Counted from the first letter of the stretch, positions 35,001-47,340 are shown. The stretch is 64,000 bases of DNA from Amblyornis subalaris (GCA_018881555.1 JACAXG010000014.1:498586-562585), one strand, 5' to 3'. Translations and numbers: made by a program. Notes: generated by a model from the letters alone, not told the origin.

Positions 35001-35085
35001 AGGCGGTGATGCCCGGCAGGGTGGCCAGGCAGGCGGCTAGGAGGGTCCCGAGCCAGCGGGCCCGTTCCCCGCACGGGGCCCCCAT
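24154..35085 (-). CDS. IGSF10: IGSF10, immunoglobulin superfamily member 10 (6 coding exons, complete)
   Basis: Secreted matrix-type protein. In human, IGSF10 variants have been linked to delayed puberty through GnRH neuron migration. Coding exons on the minus strand are 35085-34892, 33829-33700, 33059-32669, 32156-28194, 27609-26709 and 26062-24154: 7488 bases in one frame, 2495 residues plus stop (human about 2620). Residues 1-29 are a signal peptide (hydrophobic LGTLLAACLATLPGITA), then CPRPCAC starts an LRR N-cap. Leucine-rich repeats run to about 205, and the LRR C-cap (NPWSCDC ... QQCPVC) to about 265. Two Ig domains at about 440-650 precede a Thr/Pro/Ser-rich linker to about 1500, then ten Ig domains to the end, each with the paired Cys and Trp and usually a DxGxYxC motif. 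This gives 12 Ig domains, as in human. Several codons contain single Ns. No frameshift is seen. The start is the ATG at 35085 because it gives a signal peptide directly before the LRR cap. Confidence 0.96.
26709..27609 (-). CDS. IGSF10: IGSF10 coding exon 5 (Ig3 second half to Ig6 first half)
   Basis: Minus-strand acceptor gttccgcag before 27609 and donor gtatga after 26709. It encodes VLANGTLSIPRARLTDGGRY, YPPRIAGG, GRPPPTITWVLANKTHL, GNPQPTMHWVLPDGT and PRIIWRLPSKAVVDQWHR. Frame fits exons 4 and 6. The 5' quarter is strongly GC-rich. Confidence 0.95.
28194..32156 (-). CDS. IGSF10: IGSF10 giant exon 4 (LRR C-cap, Ig1-2, mucin-like linker, Ig3 start)
   Basis: A single exon of 3963 bases (1321 codons). 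Minus-strand acceptor catttcag before 32156 and donor gtgagc after 28194. It starts DVIKCRRERSSGVQQCPVC, continues FTNIEADLRADPAWLMQ and two Ig domains (AVEWILADGSKVRAP, AVTWVLPEHTIL), then a linker of nearly 900 residues rich in T, P and S. It ends FSKPRIVGGK ... IQWTKIPSG. A conserved block around RRVDPQRWAALLEKAKRN stands out in the linker. Confidence 0.96.
32669..33059 (-). CDS. IGSF10: IGSF10 coding exon 3 (leucine-rich repeats)
   Basis: Minus-strand acceptor catgaacag before 33059 and donor gtgagc after 32669. It encodes VLKMSYNKVRVLQQDVFYGL, LHMDHNQIEF, LVHLDGNLLQQLH, LSDNVLTSLPQEMF and the LRR C-cap start IYLHGNPWSCDC ... AQERP. Residues about 109-238. Confidence 0.96.
33700..33829 (-). 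CDS. IGSF10: IGSF10 coding exon 2 (leucine-rich repeats)
   Basis: Minus-strand acceptor cccttacag before 33829 and donor gtaaga after 33700. It encodes YNSLRKLSPTDFAGLEKLEL, MLHSNEISTIPEKVFGDL and HSLQ, matching human NSLVRL...LHSNGIHTIPDKTF. Too short to form its own obvious open frame; identified by alignment. Confidence 0.94.
33830..34891 (-). other. IGSF10: IGSF10 intron between coding exons 1 and 2
   Basis: A 1.06-kb intron with GTACGT donor and ACAG acceptor. Apart from the SINE at 34393-34508, nothing was recognised. Confidence 0.7.
34393..34508 (-). repeat. tRNA-Ile/CR1 composite SINE (TguSINE1-like)
   Basis: On the minus strand, agagtgtgctg then aacgccaaggtcgtgggtt and tgatccccgtatgggcca reproduce the 3' part of tRNA-Ile, including the B box. 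A CR1-type tail follows directly: gttgatgatc, ttgtgggtctcttccaatt, cagaatag-complement. The 5' end (A box and D arm) is missing. It lies in IGSF10 intron 1, sense to the gene. Known SINEs of this architecture are reported from passerine birds. Confidence 0.85.
34892..35085 (-). CDS. IGSF10: IGSF10 coding exon 1 (signal peptide, LRR N-cap)
   Basis: ATG at 35085-35083, donor gtacgt after CTGGG at 34892. It encodes MGAPCGERARW, a hydrophobic core, then ACPRPCACHGPAELHCTFRY and RINLG. A minus-strand acceptor (gtttcctctgcag) ends at 35140, so this exon extends to 35139 with 54 bases of 5' UTR and is preceded by at least one noncoding exon. Confidence 0.94.
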
Positions 35086-35097
35086 CCTGCCGGGATC

Positions 35098-35109
35098 CTA
35101 AGCTGCCAT
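35098..35109 (-). promoter_or_regulatory. IGSF10: Four-codon upstream ORF in IGSF10 5' UTR
   Basis: ATG GCA GCT TAG lies 13 bases upstream of the IGSF10 start codon in the inferred leader. Short uORFs this close can reduce translation of the main frame. Whether it is translated is unknown. Confidence 0.6.
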
Positions 35110-35289
35110 CCCCAACAGCGGCGGCGGGCGGACGGGTTCCTGCAGAGGAAACAGAGCACACAGGCATTTACAGCGCCAGCGGAGCTGAGCCGCGCGGGTC
35201 TATGCCATAAGCAAAAAAAAAAAGAGTTTTTAACTTGAAAGAAAAACCGGCCCACGAACCAGCCCCCAAACTCTCGGGTTTCCCCTCAG

Positions 35290-36110
35290 CGATGGAACTG
35301 TGTCATGACCTAAAGCGTTGTCATTTGACAGCTGCCCCACTCTGCCCCTGTCCGGCGCGGTGTGCCGGCAGCTGCCGCTCCCGGGGAAAGCTGGAATTCC
35401 GTAGGGAGCAGCCGCGGGAGCTGCAGCCGGTGCCCGCCGTGTATCCCAGCCGCGGACCTGGCCCGGTTGTGCGGAGCGTTCCCGACTCCGCCGGCGGCTC
35501 ATCCCCCGGAGGCGTCTCCACACGTCAGCTCCTTCCCCGCCAGGAACTATTCCAGGCAAAATTAACTCATTTCGCAGCCCTCGCCCAACCCCGCGGCGCT
35601 TCTCCGGGTCAGGATGGCCGCGCGTCCCCACCTGCGCGTCCTCACCTGCGCGTCCCCACCCCGGGGGCGGGCCGGCCGGGGAAGGGACAAACCCGCCGCC
35701 GCCACCGGCTCCTCCTCCCGGGGGGACGCGGCCGTTCCGCCCGGGCTCCCCGGAGCCCGATGGCACCGCTCGGTGAGAGGCGGGGAGGGGAGAAGCACCC
35801 GCCGCCGCCGCCGCCGCCTCTCCCGGGGATGCTGCGGGACCGGCACCGCCGCTCCCTCCCCTCCCCGCCCTCTGGCCCCGCTTTCCCCTCAGGGGTACCC
35901 CGCATTCCCCGTCCCGTCCCGCATCCCCCGTCCCGCCCGCCGGGGCCTCGCGTCCCGCGGCGAGAGCGAACCGCAGCGCCGCTGCCCTCGCAGACAAGCA
36001 GCGTTTGGCGTCCGCGGGGAGTTGATGCACGACCCCTCCAAAAACCGGCCGACGACACCTTCGGTTCGCTTTTGGAGGGACGAGTTTTCTCCCGTCGTAG
36101 CCCGCGTCTG
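35290..36110 (-). promoter_or_regulatory. IGSF10: CpG island, probable IGSF10 promoter and noncoding first exon
   Basis: Dense in CpG and GC, including a (CCG)6 run at 35800-35818. It starts about 150 bases upstream of the 5' UTR acceptor at 35140. A good minus-strand donor (cgcgcag|gtgagg, intron from 35645 downward) lies inside and could end a noncoding first exon. No TATA box is obvious, as expected for a CpG-island promoter. The island could also fire on the plus strand. Confidence 0.7.
35800..35818 (+). repeat. (CCG)n trinucleotide run
   Basis: About six GCC/CCG units inside the IGSF10 CpG island. Confidence 0.9.
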
Positions 36111-39100
36111 TCAGTGCTTCAGCTCCTTTTTGGCTCAGAGGTGTCTGCAACAGCCACGAACCCGACTGACAGCACGTTTCTGCTGAAAGTGTGTCATTCT
36201 AGGGCAAACTTCCTCCTAGGACAAACCAAGTCTGTTTGACTGGAGATGTAATGGCAATATAAAACCTTAAAGATAAGATAAAGCCTCAAATATATCTTTT
36301 AAAGGTTCTAAAATTGTTCAGACAAGTTCAAAATCAAACGAGAGCTGTGGGAGTGCAGAAGGGTCGGCAGGGATGGGATGTTCTGTGTAAGCCAGTTAGA
36401 ACTTTGCTCATGGAGTTCACTGGCTGGCATTCGTTATCATCTCAGGGGTTGCCTCAGTAAAACATGGATGGTCTCACTTTGATTCAGCGTGGGAGCTTGT
36501 GACAAAAAACACTGACCTGCTCGCGTGACCAGCCCTTTGGGTCTCAGAAAAAAGAACACCACCTCAGCTGAGCCCTGCACTGAATCCTGAGGTGGCATTT
36601 TTAGGTGCTACCCTGGGAACAGGGAAAAGCTTGAGAGCTCTCGCCGAATTCTGTTCCCTTGAGTGACACAGAGGGTGACAGGGCTATCGTTAGGTGCATT
36701 TTCTCCATTTTAATTACTATCTGAAAGGCAAAGCATCAATTGCTTTTGTAAGTTTTTTCTACTGAATGACTGAGGTCAAGGCTTCTGGAGTGACACATTC
36801 CAATGCTGTGATTTTGTGGGTGTAAACATGAGGTAAAATACATGTTTTAATGATTTGTACCAGTCTCCATAATTTGTGGTAGAAAAGGGACTGAAGTCAT
36901 TTCTGAGGATGTTTTCCAAAAAACATACCTGAAAATCTGCNTTAAAATAAATATTTTAAACATACAATAGACCTTGTCAATGTTTTAAGAACAGATTTTT
37001 CATTTCAGGATATGCTATGTGTTGTCATTAAGCTGCAGCTCTCACTTCTGAGAGGCAGAGCATTAAATTACAAGAGATACAAAGTTCTCCCTCCAGAAGG
37101 CAGCTGAAGAACATGTGGAATATTTTATTATAATGTGGTTGGGATTTCCCGGGGCGGCCTTACGGAGAACACAATGGTTGTACAAAGCCGTGCTGAGCTC
37201 GCTGCTTTGCTGGCAATTCTGGCCCATGTCTGACATTAAGGCATTGGTTTAGCTGGAATTCATTACTAGGGAGAATGAAGGGAGCTTTTTGTTAAGTGGA
37301 ACTATATTTTGGCAATAAAGTGTGATTGAGTGTGAGCTCAGGAGTGCTGGGAAGAGGGAAGCTGAGTAAGGGAAGTGCTTGTGGACTGGATCTGCATAGC
37401 AAATTGTACACAACCTGGAGCACAATTTCAGCTCATTTTTCGGCAGTTCAGTCCCTNCCGTACCTTTCTGTGGTATAACCTGACTTTGTCCAAGCCAGGA
37501 GGGAAGGCAGCACTGCTCTGCAGCTCATCCGTGTGGGCTGTGTGCTCCTGGGGGCACGTGCACGTCACAGTGGGCAGGTCGGTGTGAGACCTGCCCAGGA
37601 GTGCATGAACACCTGAGGTGGCAGCAGGGGACAGCCCGGCTCTCCCGAGCCTCGGATCAGGGTGTCAGGGTAACACTCGTGTTCTGAACCTCAGTGCTGA
37701 GATCTCGATCCAGCAAACCCCNACTCGGCTCCGGCAGCACCCGGGCCCCAGCACTGAGCACCCCCCGGTCTGCCGCATACCCCAGCCCCACCCACAGCTC
37801 TGGGAACGCCGGGCCCGGGAGTCAGGCACACCCAGACTTCCCAAGCACACACACTCACCCGGCCCTGTCAGAGCCTTCACGGGGGATCCTGCTTTGCTGT
37901 TTCTTTGTTTACTTTTTTAATGAGTATTTTGTCTTACTCCTTTCTCAGCATGAAAGAGTCGGTGGAAAATGACTCGAACTTCAGGAAATGAAGTCATAGA
38001 AAGCAAATGATGTATGGGACAAATGGTTCTGTGTTTTTTTTAAGAGATGGAAATAGCCTCACTTTGCAAGCAGAGACTCTGCATCTCCAGTGGGCAGCCC
38101 TGTTCATTAGTTTGGTATTAATAATGATGCTGGTACCCCTGGGACAGCAGCAGAGCCCATCACTGGGAATCTGGATGCAGTTCCTGCCCTTCACGGGTCG
38201 TTGNGTGAGGCTCTGGGTCTTCAGGTGATCTTCAGCTTCCTTCAAGCAAATTGTGGTGGGGCTGATCCACAGGCCTGCGATCTTGAAGGAAATAGTGGAT
38301 CATCCCTTTATTTACAGGAGTCAATAGAAATTACATTAAGGAGGCAGAACACAACTTTGGAAAACACCACCCTGATGTGTTCCGTGCATCAGTGTCAGCA
38401 AAAGGTTTTTTTAACGCAATTGCAATTTAATTAGGTACCTGAATTACGTATCTGAGTTTTGTTTGATGATGTTTGATTTTTAATTTGTTCTCTTACTGCA
38501 GACATTGCCCAGTCCCTCCCTCATCCCACTGCTCCCTTGTGATACAGACGCAGCTGTTTCCCAGACCAGCATTGCAGGTGCCTCTGTCCTGCAACACAGC
38601 ATTCCCACTCTGCCTCAGTTTATCCCTCCTCATGCTCTCTCTTCTCTCTACATTTTGCCAATTCTCCTTAAAGGCCTTTGCAAAATGTTTTCATGTTGTT
38701 CTTTTCCTTCACAGCTTCTTGCTGGCCAAATTCTTTCAATGCCTCGGTGGGTTGCTGGATGCCTTGAAAAGGATGACATGACCCTCTGAGTGCCTTGTTG
38801 GGAATTTTCAAAATAACACACTTAGGTACAACTCTCCTGTGGCTCAAGGCCACAGTCAGACACTTTAGTTCCATTGTAATGAGCTGGACAAGCTCCCAGC
38901 AAAGCAGCAACCAATTCTGGAAACATGGTCGGCATTTGGAGCTGCCGGTGTATTTGTGCAAATTTTGATTTGGGGATGGTCAGTCCTGTCTGTGTGGGCA
39001 CTGTGGTGCTGAACACAGTGCAGGGAATGCTGCACTCCAGGAAACCAAGCAGCACATCAGAGGAATGTATGTAAAGGGGACTGGGCCATGGCTGCCTTCC

Positions 39101-42100
39101 TGTCCCATCCTGTCCCCAGCAGTGCCCCGCAGGCACGGAGCCCCGTGCTCCGGACTCCTTCTGTCCTCCCTCTGACTGGCGAGAACATAGGCGAGAACCT
39201 CAGCTGGGCNGGCTGGAGGCAATCCATCTTTTCTTGAGTGGGATGAGCTGTTGTTGATGTCCACATCAGCTTTGAAGGGCCGGGGACCCCCACTGGCTGC
39301 TGCTTTTGAACTCCATCCAGCCCAGATGACCTGGGACTCTGTAAATCATCCAGGGTATGGGCAGCCACAGCGAGAGCTCCTGCTGGGTGCATCTCATCCC
39401 AGCATGCAGACCAGAACCTACTGAACTGAGAAACGTCTGTATTTTCTTGCCTGGAAATCTGTGAGACTGCTCTTNCACACGAGCGGTTGTTAGAGGTGGG
39501 CATGAAGGGAGGGGTTGTCTGTCACTCCAGTTTAGAGGAAAAGCCTGTTTAACACCCAGTGTGCCTGAGGAAGATCTGCTCTCCTCATTACTGGAGCAGA
39601 TCCTCGACCAGGGTAATTCCATGTTTGATCTGCAATGACATGCTCCATCGGTGGTTCCTGTGCTCTCAATAAGGTCTTTGATCTCCTGTCAGACCCCCTC
39701 AGAGGCAGAGAGTGTCACCTGCAAATCCACTCCAGCAGCAGCTGAACCAAAACACAGGCACTCCTGCTGAAGCACTTCTGCAGGTGCAGGCTCTATGTTT
39801 TCAACACTCCTCTTAAACATTGGCTGGAGTGTTTTTTCATGGTTTAAATTGCAGAAGCAGCACTAAACCAAGACTGTCTTGGTCTCTGTAGGTGTGTTGT
39901 GAGGATGCTTAATCAGGCATGTCCTTGTTCCTTGATGGCCACTACACATCACAGATTTACATCCAGAGGATAAGGCAGCAAGTTTACAAATCTATAGCCC
40001 CCATAACCTATAGTGCAGTGGTTAAAGGAAAATGTCCTGCAGTTCACTAACAAGAATCTGAACACCTGCCAGCCAACTGAAAGCAAACCGAAAGCTGATC
40101 TTTGCTGTAGGTAATTTTTGCTTGTGATGGAATAAGAATTTTTCATCTCCTGAAGATGGCCCTGCATACTGGCCTTTGATTCAGTTTTTAAATTGTTGAA
40201 AAAGCCAACAGAAACCCCCAACAAAAAAACTAACCAACCCCTTTCCCTCACCCAAAGAAGCCAGCAGATAGCTGTGGGTAAGGGAAATGAGGCATGGCTG
40301 TTTATTCCCAAGTTACGGGTGAGAGTGCACTTCTGAATTATGGTTTATTTCCCAGTTACAAATAAATAAGCAATTTCAAAGCAGAGTCCTTTAGCTGTCC
40401 AGGTGTCAGCTGCAGCCTTTCCCCTGCCCACCTGATTGGTGCTGCTCTCAGTTTGCCAGCAGTTCTGATCAGCCAGAGAGCTGCATTATTTTCAGGTGTC
40501 AGGAGGGTGAGGCAGGTGCCTGGTGCCAGGTACACAAAACCAGAGCTGTTTAAGGCAGGCACAGGGTCAGACCTTGCTTAGCAGGGCCAAGTGTTCTCCG
40601 ATCTGTCCTAGTCTCTCTTTTGGGGCTTCTGACTCGAGACCAGCAACAGCAGCATGAGAGAAGCCTCGTGAATGCACGAATTCCTATAAGGGCCATTTAA
40701 AGTCAAGGTCAAGACTAGAAAATGAGATGCTTTCTGGACTGAACTGTGAAGAGGAGGGAAACAAAAATGCCTGTTCTGCAGGTGAGGAAGCCTGAATGCT
40801 GCTCTGGGATGTTCTTGTTGGCAGCATAGGGAGTAACAGTGTTTTTTACCCAAAAAATATTATTTATTTGCTGAACTTGCCATGGTGGGTTACATAAAAT
40901 TGGAACTACACTCTCCTGTGTAAGCTTACCTTGCATTAGAAGACTTTTCTGCTATAGCTCTGCCAGCAAGCAGTAAATCTGTGGATTCTGGGGCTGTGTG
41001 TGCTAAATGAACCAATGCTGGGTTTGTGGAGAACTGGCACTGACAAGCTGATGAAGGCAGAGGCAGTGATCACTTGCTGGGCCCTTTTAAAACCTTTGGG
41101 TGTAAGTGATGGAATAATTTCTCTCTGGAAGAGCAAGTGAAAAATTGTTTGGGAGGAGAAGGTGTGTGAAAGTGTGCTATGGATTAAAAAGTGAAAAGTG
41201 GAGAGTTCAAACTTGTCATTTTCTCCTTTTTCTCCATTTGTATGTTCAGCAGAGTAATTTTCAACCACTTGAAAGTGGTTGAGAATATATAATTAAAAAT
41301 CATTTTAAAAATGGCAATTTTCCTAATTGAGGCAATAAGGTTATAGCTGGAAAATTATCTCCCAGTGTCTCTTCTGCTACTTTTGTCTTAATATTGTCTT
41401 CTGGCTTCTTTAATGGTTCACAGGGGCTGCTGTGTGGCTGTTTGTTTTCCAAAGCCCTGGTAGTGGCTGTGTCCTGTGAAAAATTAAATGCTTATGGACT
41501 TCTCTGCTTTGAGCTCTGCTGTGCGTGTGGGGTGGTTTGACATTTAAACAGTGCTAAAGCTGTGGTGCCACTTATTAGATTTAACATATTTATTTGTGTT
41601 CTGGTTTAAGGTGGATCACCACAGGGAAAATCAAGGTTTAGTCCAAATACCACTTCACAAACTTCTCCAGATGAGGTTTCTGAAGTCTATGTTGGTTAAT
41701 TATGCTCTAGCACCAAGTAATATTGTGCAGTTTCTTTCTCTGTGTCCTGCAAACTCGTTGTCCAGGTTGTGTTTAACCTCATACTCATGCAGCACTCAGT
41801 TCTGAACTGTTACACAAAGTAACACGACTCAGGATTTTTAAAAAATGATGTTTTTAACTGTAATGATAGGAATATCTGCAGTCTGCTGAAGCCTATGAAG
41901 ATGTTCACTGTAACAGAGTGCTCATGCCTCGAGCAGCAGTGACCTGGGTAACGTGAGGGGGGATGGACAGGAGCACCACTGCTGAACTGCAAAGACCATC
42001 TGTGGCATTCCCAACAAACCCAGCGAAGGGGCTGGCTGAAGGTCTGTGCTCCTTGGATCATGCTACTGACTTCCCGATTATAAGGAAAGGGGCAATTTTG

Positions 42101-45100
42101 AATTAATTATATGACTAAAGGTATTTCTAGAGCATTTTGAGCTCTCTCTTGGGGTAGCTCTAAGATATGGTTGTATTGTAATGGCATAGATCCAGGTCCC
42201 TTGGGCCCAGAGGTTCCTACCTGTTTTTATCAGTGAATTCCCCTCCAATTCCAGGAAGCCAGAGTCCAATCTGACACATCCAAAGAAGTTCATAGACTTA
42301 TATTTGTAAGAGCATTTATTTACCTGGGGAATGCTTTTTGGTTTGGTGGTTGCCATTGCTCTCAGCCATGTGTGGCACAGGGCCTCACCCTGACCCTGGG
42401 CTGTCAGCTTTAACCCCGCTCTGGGAGCTGGCTCCATATGTGGGTGTCTGTTGGGATCAGGGGGAACGGGGGAGGAAATGTGGTAATTTGACCAGCCCTT
42501 CTGGCACATCCTGCTGACCCCGAGCTCCATGGATAAGGCTGGGCACCCTTCAGCAGTGCTGACTGAAACGAGAGGTTTCTGTAAGGGGTGTANGTAAGGC
42601 AAGAGGGGCTGGTGGGGAGCATTTCCTTGCTGGTTCCCTAGGGGACTGCTCTGGTGTTCCATTTGCTTTGGAACGTGTGTTTCGGACCTCACTGTGTGTT
42701 GCTTTGCGTCGGAACCGTCAGTCGGTTTGAATGTCCTTTCCATTACTGAATGTAATAACCTCTCCACGGATGAATGCTGCAAACTGTTCCAAAACACCAT
42801 TTTCTTCCATAAAAATGGTCTATAGAATATCCAGCTGCTGTGCTGGAAGTCAAGAAATCTGATGCTTTCATACAGATCAAAATACAATAAACCTCCATTT
42901 ATTTGCCCTACATCTTACTCCAGTTTCTTGTTTCCCTGTTGCTGTTGGCATAGTCCTTAATGCAAATTCCATCCTTTTGTGGAGCACAGGGCAGGGGCAG
43001 CGTGCTGGGACAGACCCTGGTGCCATGCTGTGCCACTGTGCTCCTCATCTGCAGCCCCTGCCTGGCATTTCCAGGGCCAGGAGGTGCTGCAGGGTCCCCT
43101 GGGACACCTGGGGAAGCAGGGATCCTCCGGTGAGGAGTCAGGCTCTGGGATTTGGGATCCCTTGCCTTCAGCCCAGCATAATCTGGTTTTATTTATCCTG
43201 TGAGGGATGTGGGATAGAGAGCACTTGGAAGCAACTCGACAGCCACTAAAATAAATGTTCTTTTCTGTTTATTCCTTGGCTTGCATCTGGAAATTAAATG
43301 TGCTGCATTAGGAATCTCAAACTTTGACTGTCTTACTGAGTCTTTAATTGAATGCAGGTCAAACCCAAAAGCATGACTGACTTTTGTTGTTGCATTAGGA
43401 AAAATCACTGATTTTAGAGAGGCTGTAGGTTCTTGTACGGCAGTGAGGTATTTTAACCTTTACTTTGATGGCAATGACTCTGGTTTTGAATGGTTGAAAT
43501 GAGTGACTGGAAATAATCAGATCAATAAAGATTTTAATGCTGGTCTTGGGTAAAACTACAGCAGGTTGTGAATGCAGGCTGAGAGCTTTCTGTTTGAAGC
43601 TGGTAAATTTTCCACAACAGTCAGCTTAACGCTGCTGTTTTTACATGAAGAAAATTGTTGAATCAAGTTGAAAGGAAGTGTCCTTAATTCTTTCAGCAGT
43701 TCTGGAGCCACACATTCAGCAACTCTGTTCACAAACTCCAGAAATGTTGTTCTTATTTCTGAAACATTTGCCTTGATTTCCTGTTTTCCAGCATTTTTTG
43801 GTATGAAGAGAAAATGCCTTTTTTTTCTTGATGCTGTCTCAGGACTGAAGGTACTTGTCTAATATCCATGCACAAATGATTTCCCAAGGAAGCTCAGCTC
43901 TGTACATCCTGTCACCTAGGCTGGTACTGCAGCTATGAGCTGGAAACCTGTGGCCAGAAGCTGGTCTGGATCCAAGTCCAGTTGCTGGTTTGTCCTGCTG
44001 GATTGTCCCTGCCAGCCCTGAACCAGCAGGGACTTGTGCAATTAAACAGTTTTTAAACCTCTGCCAGCATGTTAATAAAGCCTTGTTTATGTGCAAAGCA
44101 CTTGGAAAACGGCTCTCTAAACACTGGATTTATTCGCAGCAAATGTTGTACTTAATTGCAGAAGATTTTCATCTGAATTTGCAAACATTTTGTGCATTTT
44201 TTTGCTTTGTTTCATAGCAGAGACTCAGGCACCGGTTACCTGTAGGAAGGACTGAGTGGGTGGTTCTAAAGCAGCTTCGGGTCACTCCTCCTCTTCTCTC
44301 TGTGCTCTGACTTGCACTCACACCCAGGGCAGTGCGAGGATGTGCCCTTGCAGCAGCCTCAGAGCAAAGCTCGCTGCTTTTTCCTTCGAGCGGAGGCCGT
44401 GGCCCTCAGAGCAGCTGAGGAAGGGAAGTTGCCCAGTCAATGGTGATAGATGGAATATGCCAAAGTTCTACCTGGGCAAAATGACTGGTTTTCCAGCAAT
44501 TGAACCAAAGTAGTCTTTCCTTTTCTTGAAAATAATTTCAGCATTCCTTTTTCACTGAAAGGAAAGAATGAAAAAGGACAACTTGGCTTCTTTCCTTTTC
44601 TAAAAGACTCATCTCATTTCTGAGTCCTTCCTGGAAAAACATTTCTGATGCTGAGATTAGCCAAGACCAGAGAGTCACTGTCTGGGAGTACTTAGCTGTA
44701 AATTCACATGCTCTTGGCCTCTTTTTTTTTTCTTTTATCTCCTGTGTTTAGCAGAAAGCCTTTGGCTTTGTTCTGGTTTTGCTGACAACATGAGGTCCAA
44801 AGTGACTTCACCAGAAGGATGTTACAGTCCTGAGATTAAAATCATGTATGTTGGGCAAAACTAGCGGCTTCTGTGCACCACTGATCATGTGATGGCATGA
44901 TGTATAGCTGAAAATAGCGTTTTATTCCACTTTGGTTCTGGTGTCAGTCCCAGAGTAGTACCAAGTATCTGTGAGATTCCCACAGGGAGCTGCAATTCCC
45001 GCACTGTGGGTCCCAGGGCAGGAGCAGCGAGGGATCAGGGACAAGGTGGGGAGCTGCTGTGGACCCCAGGCACACTCCCAGTTGAGTCATCCTGCTGACT

Positions 45101-47254
45101 CAAACAGCCCCGGGAAAGCTGCTGGTGCCTGGGGTGGGCTTTGCCCGTGGAGTGCCAGCCCTGAGGTGACAGTGGGTCCCTTCTGCCTAAACCCTCAGCT
45201 GCTTTCCNGTGTCTGTGTGTGCTCGTGGTGGCTGGATGTTTGCCCATCCCACAGTGTCTTACCAGGAACATCACTGGGCTTCTGGTGCTGCTTTCCAAGC
45301 AGTGGAGAAATGCCTCTGGGGGAAGTGAGTGGAGCATGGAAAAGGAGGGATGCTGGCAGTAACCCACGGCTGCCAGGCTGTGCCAGATCCCGAGCTCAGG
45401 CTGCCTCCAAGGCAGGCACATTCCACGGGGCCTGCTCTGACCCAGGAGATGCACTCTGCTCCCTCTCATCCATCTCTGCTGTTAAAAGAATAAGAAACAT
45501 CTGGCAGAGAGGCCACATAGCTCAAATGTTTTAAACGCAGATACTTTGGAGAGTTGTGTACAAACACGGAGCTGGAGTTTTCTTTGTTGTTGGAACATCT
45601 GACGCTTTCCCTCGTGCTGAGCCTCTGCTCTACCTGGCACTCTTCTGTGGATGGTCTCTTGTTGGCTTTTCCCTTTCCCCCGGTAGTCTTGGTTCGAGTA
45701 TAAACCAAGGTAAGAGTGCCACAGGGCTTCCTCTGCTTCTTGTGACTATGTGTAGAAAATACCTGGTTAGTTGTGTATGAGCTGGATTTAATTTCTAGGT
45801 CATGGTAAGCAGGGATGAGGGGCCAAATTCTGATCCAGTGATGACATGGGTAAACTCCCACTGATTTCCAAAGATTGAATTGGCTGTAGAGGGCTAAATT
45901 TTGCAAATCCAAGTGCCTCTGACAAACACATTTGGCTCACTTTCTGCCAGCACTCCATTATTTTTTCCCCAGTTCAGATGTTTATGTGAGCGCTTGCTGG
46001 CTTGAGAGGCTGAATGTGTCTGGATGTATTTGAGGATATAAATGAAACTAAACATATCTAGCAAATGCCATCAGCTCTGCTCAGCTGGAGGAGCCTTATA
46101 AAGCTCTTGTACCCTTACCTCACAGCTCTGCTCCTCTGGTTTCTCCTGGCTGGGAGGATGCAGGTTTCTCGTANGAGTTCCCACAGCTGCCACCTCCCAG
46201 CCCCACACAAGGGCTTAACCCCACTGACCTGGTGTCCCAAGTGAGCCTGTAGTGGCAGCCACGTTTTCATTACTGCACTTAAGTTCATGGTGGGCAGAAA
46301 CGCTCAGAGACAAAACCCTCTTTTGTCATATGGATACAGGATTCTTGGAGCATGAGAAGTACTGATATTAACGGCACATGTCTGTGATAGGCAGCACAAA
46401 ACAAATTTGGGGCCAGAACCTTCCTTGAAGGTCCTGTGGTGCAATACTGAGCCATGAGATTTGTTTATCTTGATATTGAGATAAGCAATTGTTGTGGTTT
46501 AAGCCCCAGCCAAAACCAGCACAGCAGTGTAGGTGCAACAGTTTTTACAATTTTATTCCATGTATTAAAAAGACAATAAAATTTATCTGTATGGCTATGA
46601 GAGCAGTCACCTCAGGGAAATGTGCTTTCAGCAGCATGAGTATAGGAGTGACACATGGTGGGAAAACATAAAACCAAACATTAACACCTTCCATTGACCA
46701 GGGTGCTCAAGGAACTGCCTGAATGTGCCAATGTCTGATGTTGTGACTGCCAGAACAGCCTCTGAAATAGGACACATAACCAAAAGGGGTTTGCATCAGA
46801 AGCTTCTCAAGTCTCTGCCTTCAGATCGTGTGGTCAGCAGCTCTGGTGCTGCACAGAGGGAGTGTTTTACCTTCATTACAGAGGGATGTTTAACCTTCAT
46901 TTCCTTTCTGGCTTGGCTTGACACGGTATGTGGAACTTTTCTCTGTCCTTCTGGACGTACATGCTGTTCTTTGCAGTTTTTCTATTCACCAACATTATGA
47001 GCTGTAGTTTTGTGTTAAAACCAAAACACTGCATGGAAGCAGCAGTCAGCAGGGAGTCAAGGAATGCTGAATGTAACATACTTTCACACTTGTTAAGCCA
47101 TATCACTGCGCAGTTTGACTCCTGGATGCCTCCTCCTCTCTATCTTCCTGGATATCTAATGCTATCCTGGTTTTTCTCTGTAGTTTCGTGGGGGGGTTTT
47201 GCTGTAGTTCCTATGGTCACTGGCACATGTGCAGCATTCAGCACAGGGCACAAG
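36111..47254. other. Intergenic, no gene recognised
   Basis: Eleven kilobases between the IGSF10 promoter and the next repeat. Open frames here are short, lack recognisable domains and lack good splice-bounded partners. The longest, on the minus strand at 42078-42887, matches nothing I know. Conserved noncoding elements could be present but need alignment. Confidence 0.5.
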
Positions 47255-47340
47255 TCACAGAATCATTCAGGTAGGAAAAGACTTGTGAGATAGAGTCCAG
47301 CTGTTAACCTGCTGAGNTGTTCCCACACCATGGGAGCTCC
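47255..47340 (-). repeat. CR1-like 3' end fragment, antisense
   Basis: Plus strand tcacagaatcattcaggtag then gaaaagacttgtgagataga and gtccagctgttaacctg resemble a diverged reverse-complement CR1 3' end. Confidence 0.6.

Noticed and set aside
46488..46530. gttgtggtttaagccccagc as the edge of an endogenous retroviral LTR
   Set aside because: Some bird LTRs contain similar words, but only about 20 bases match and no LTR partner, primer site or polypurine tract is visible.
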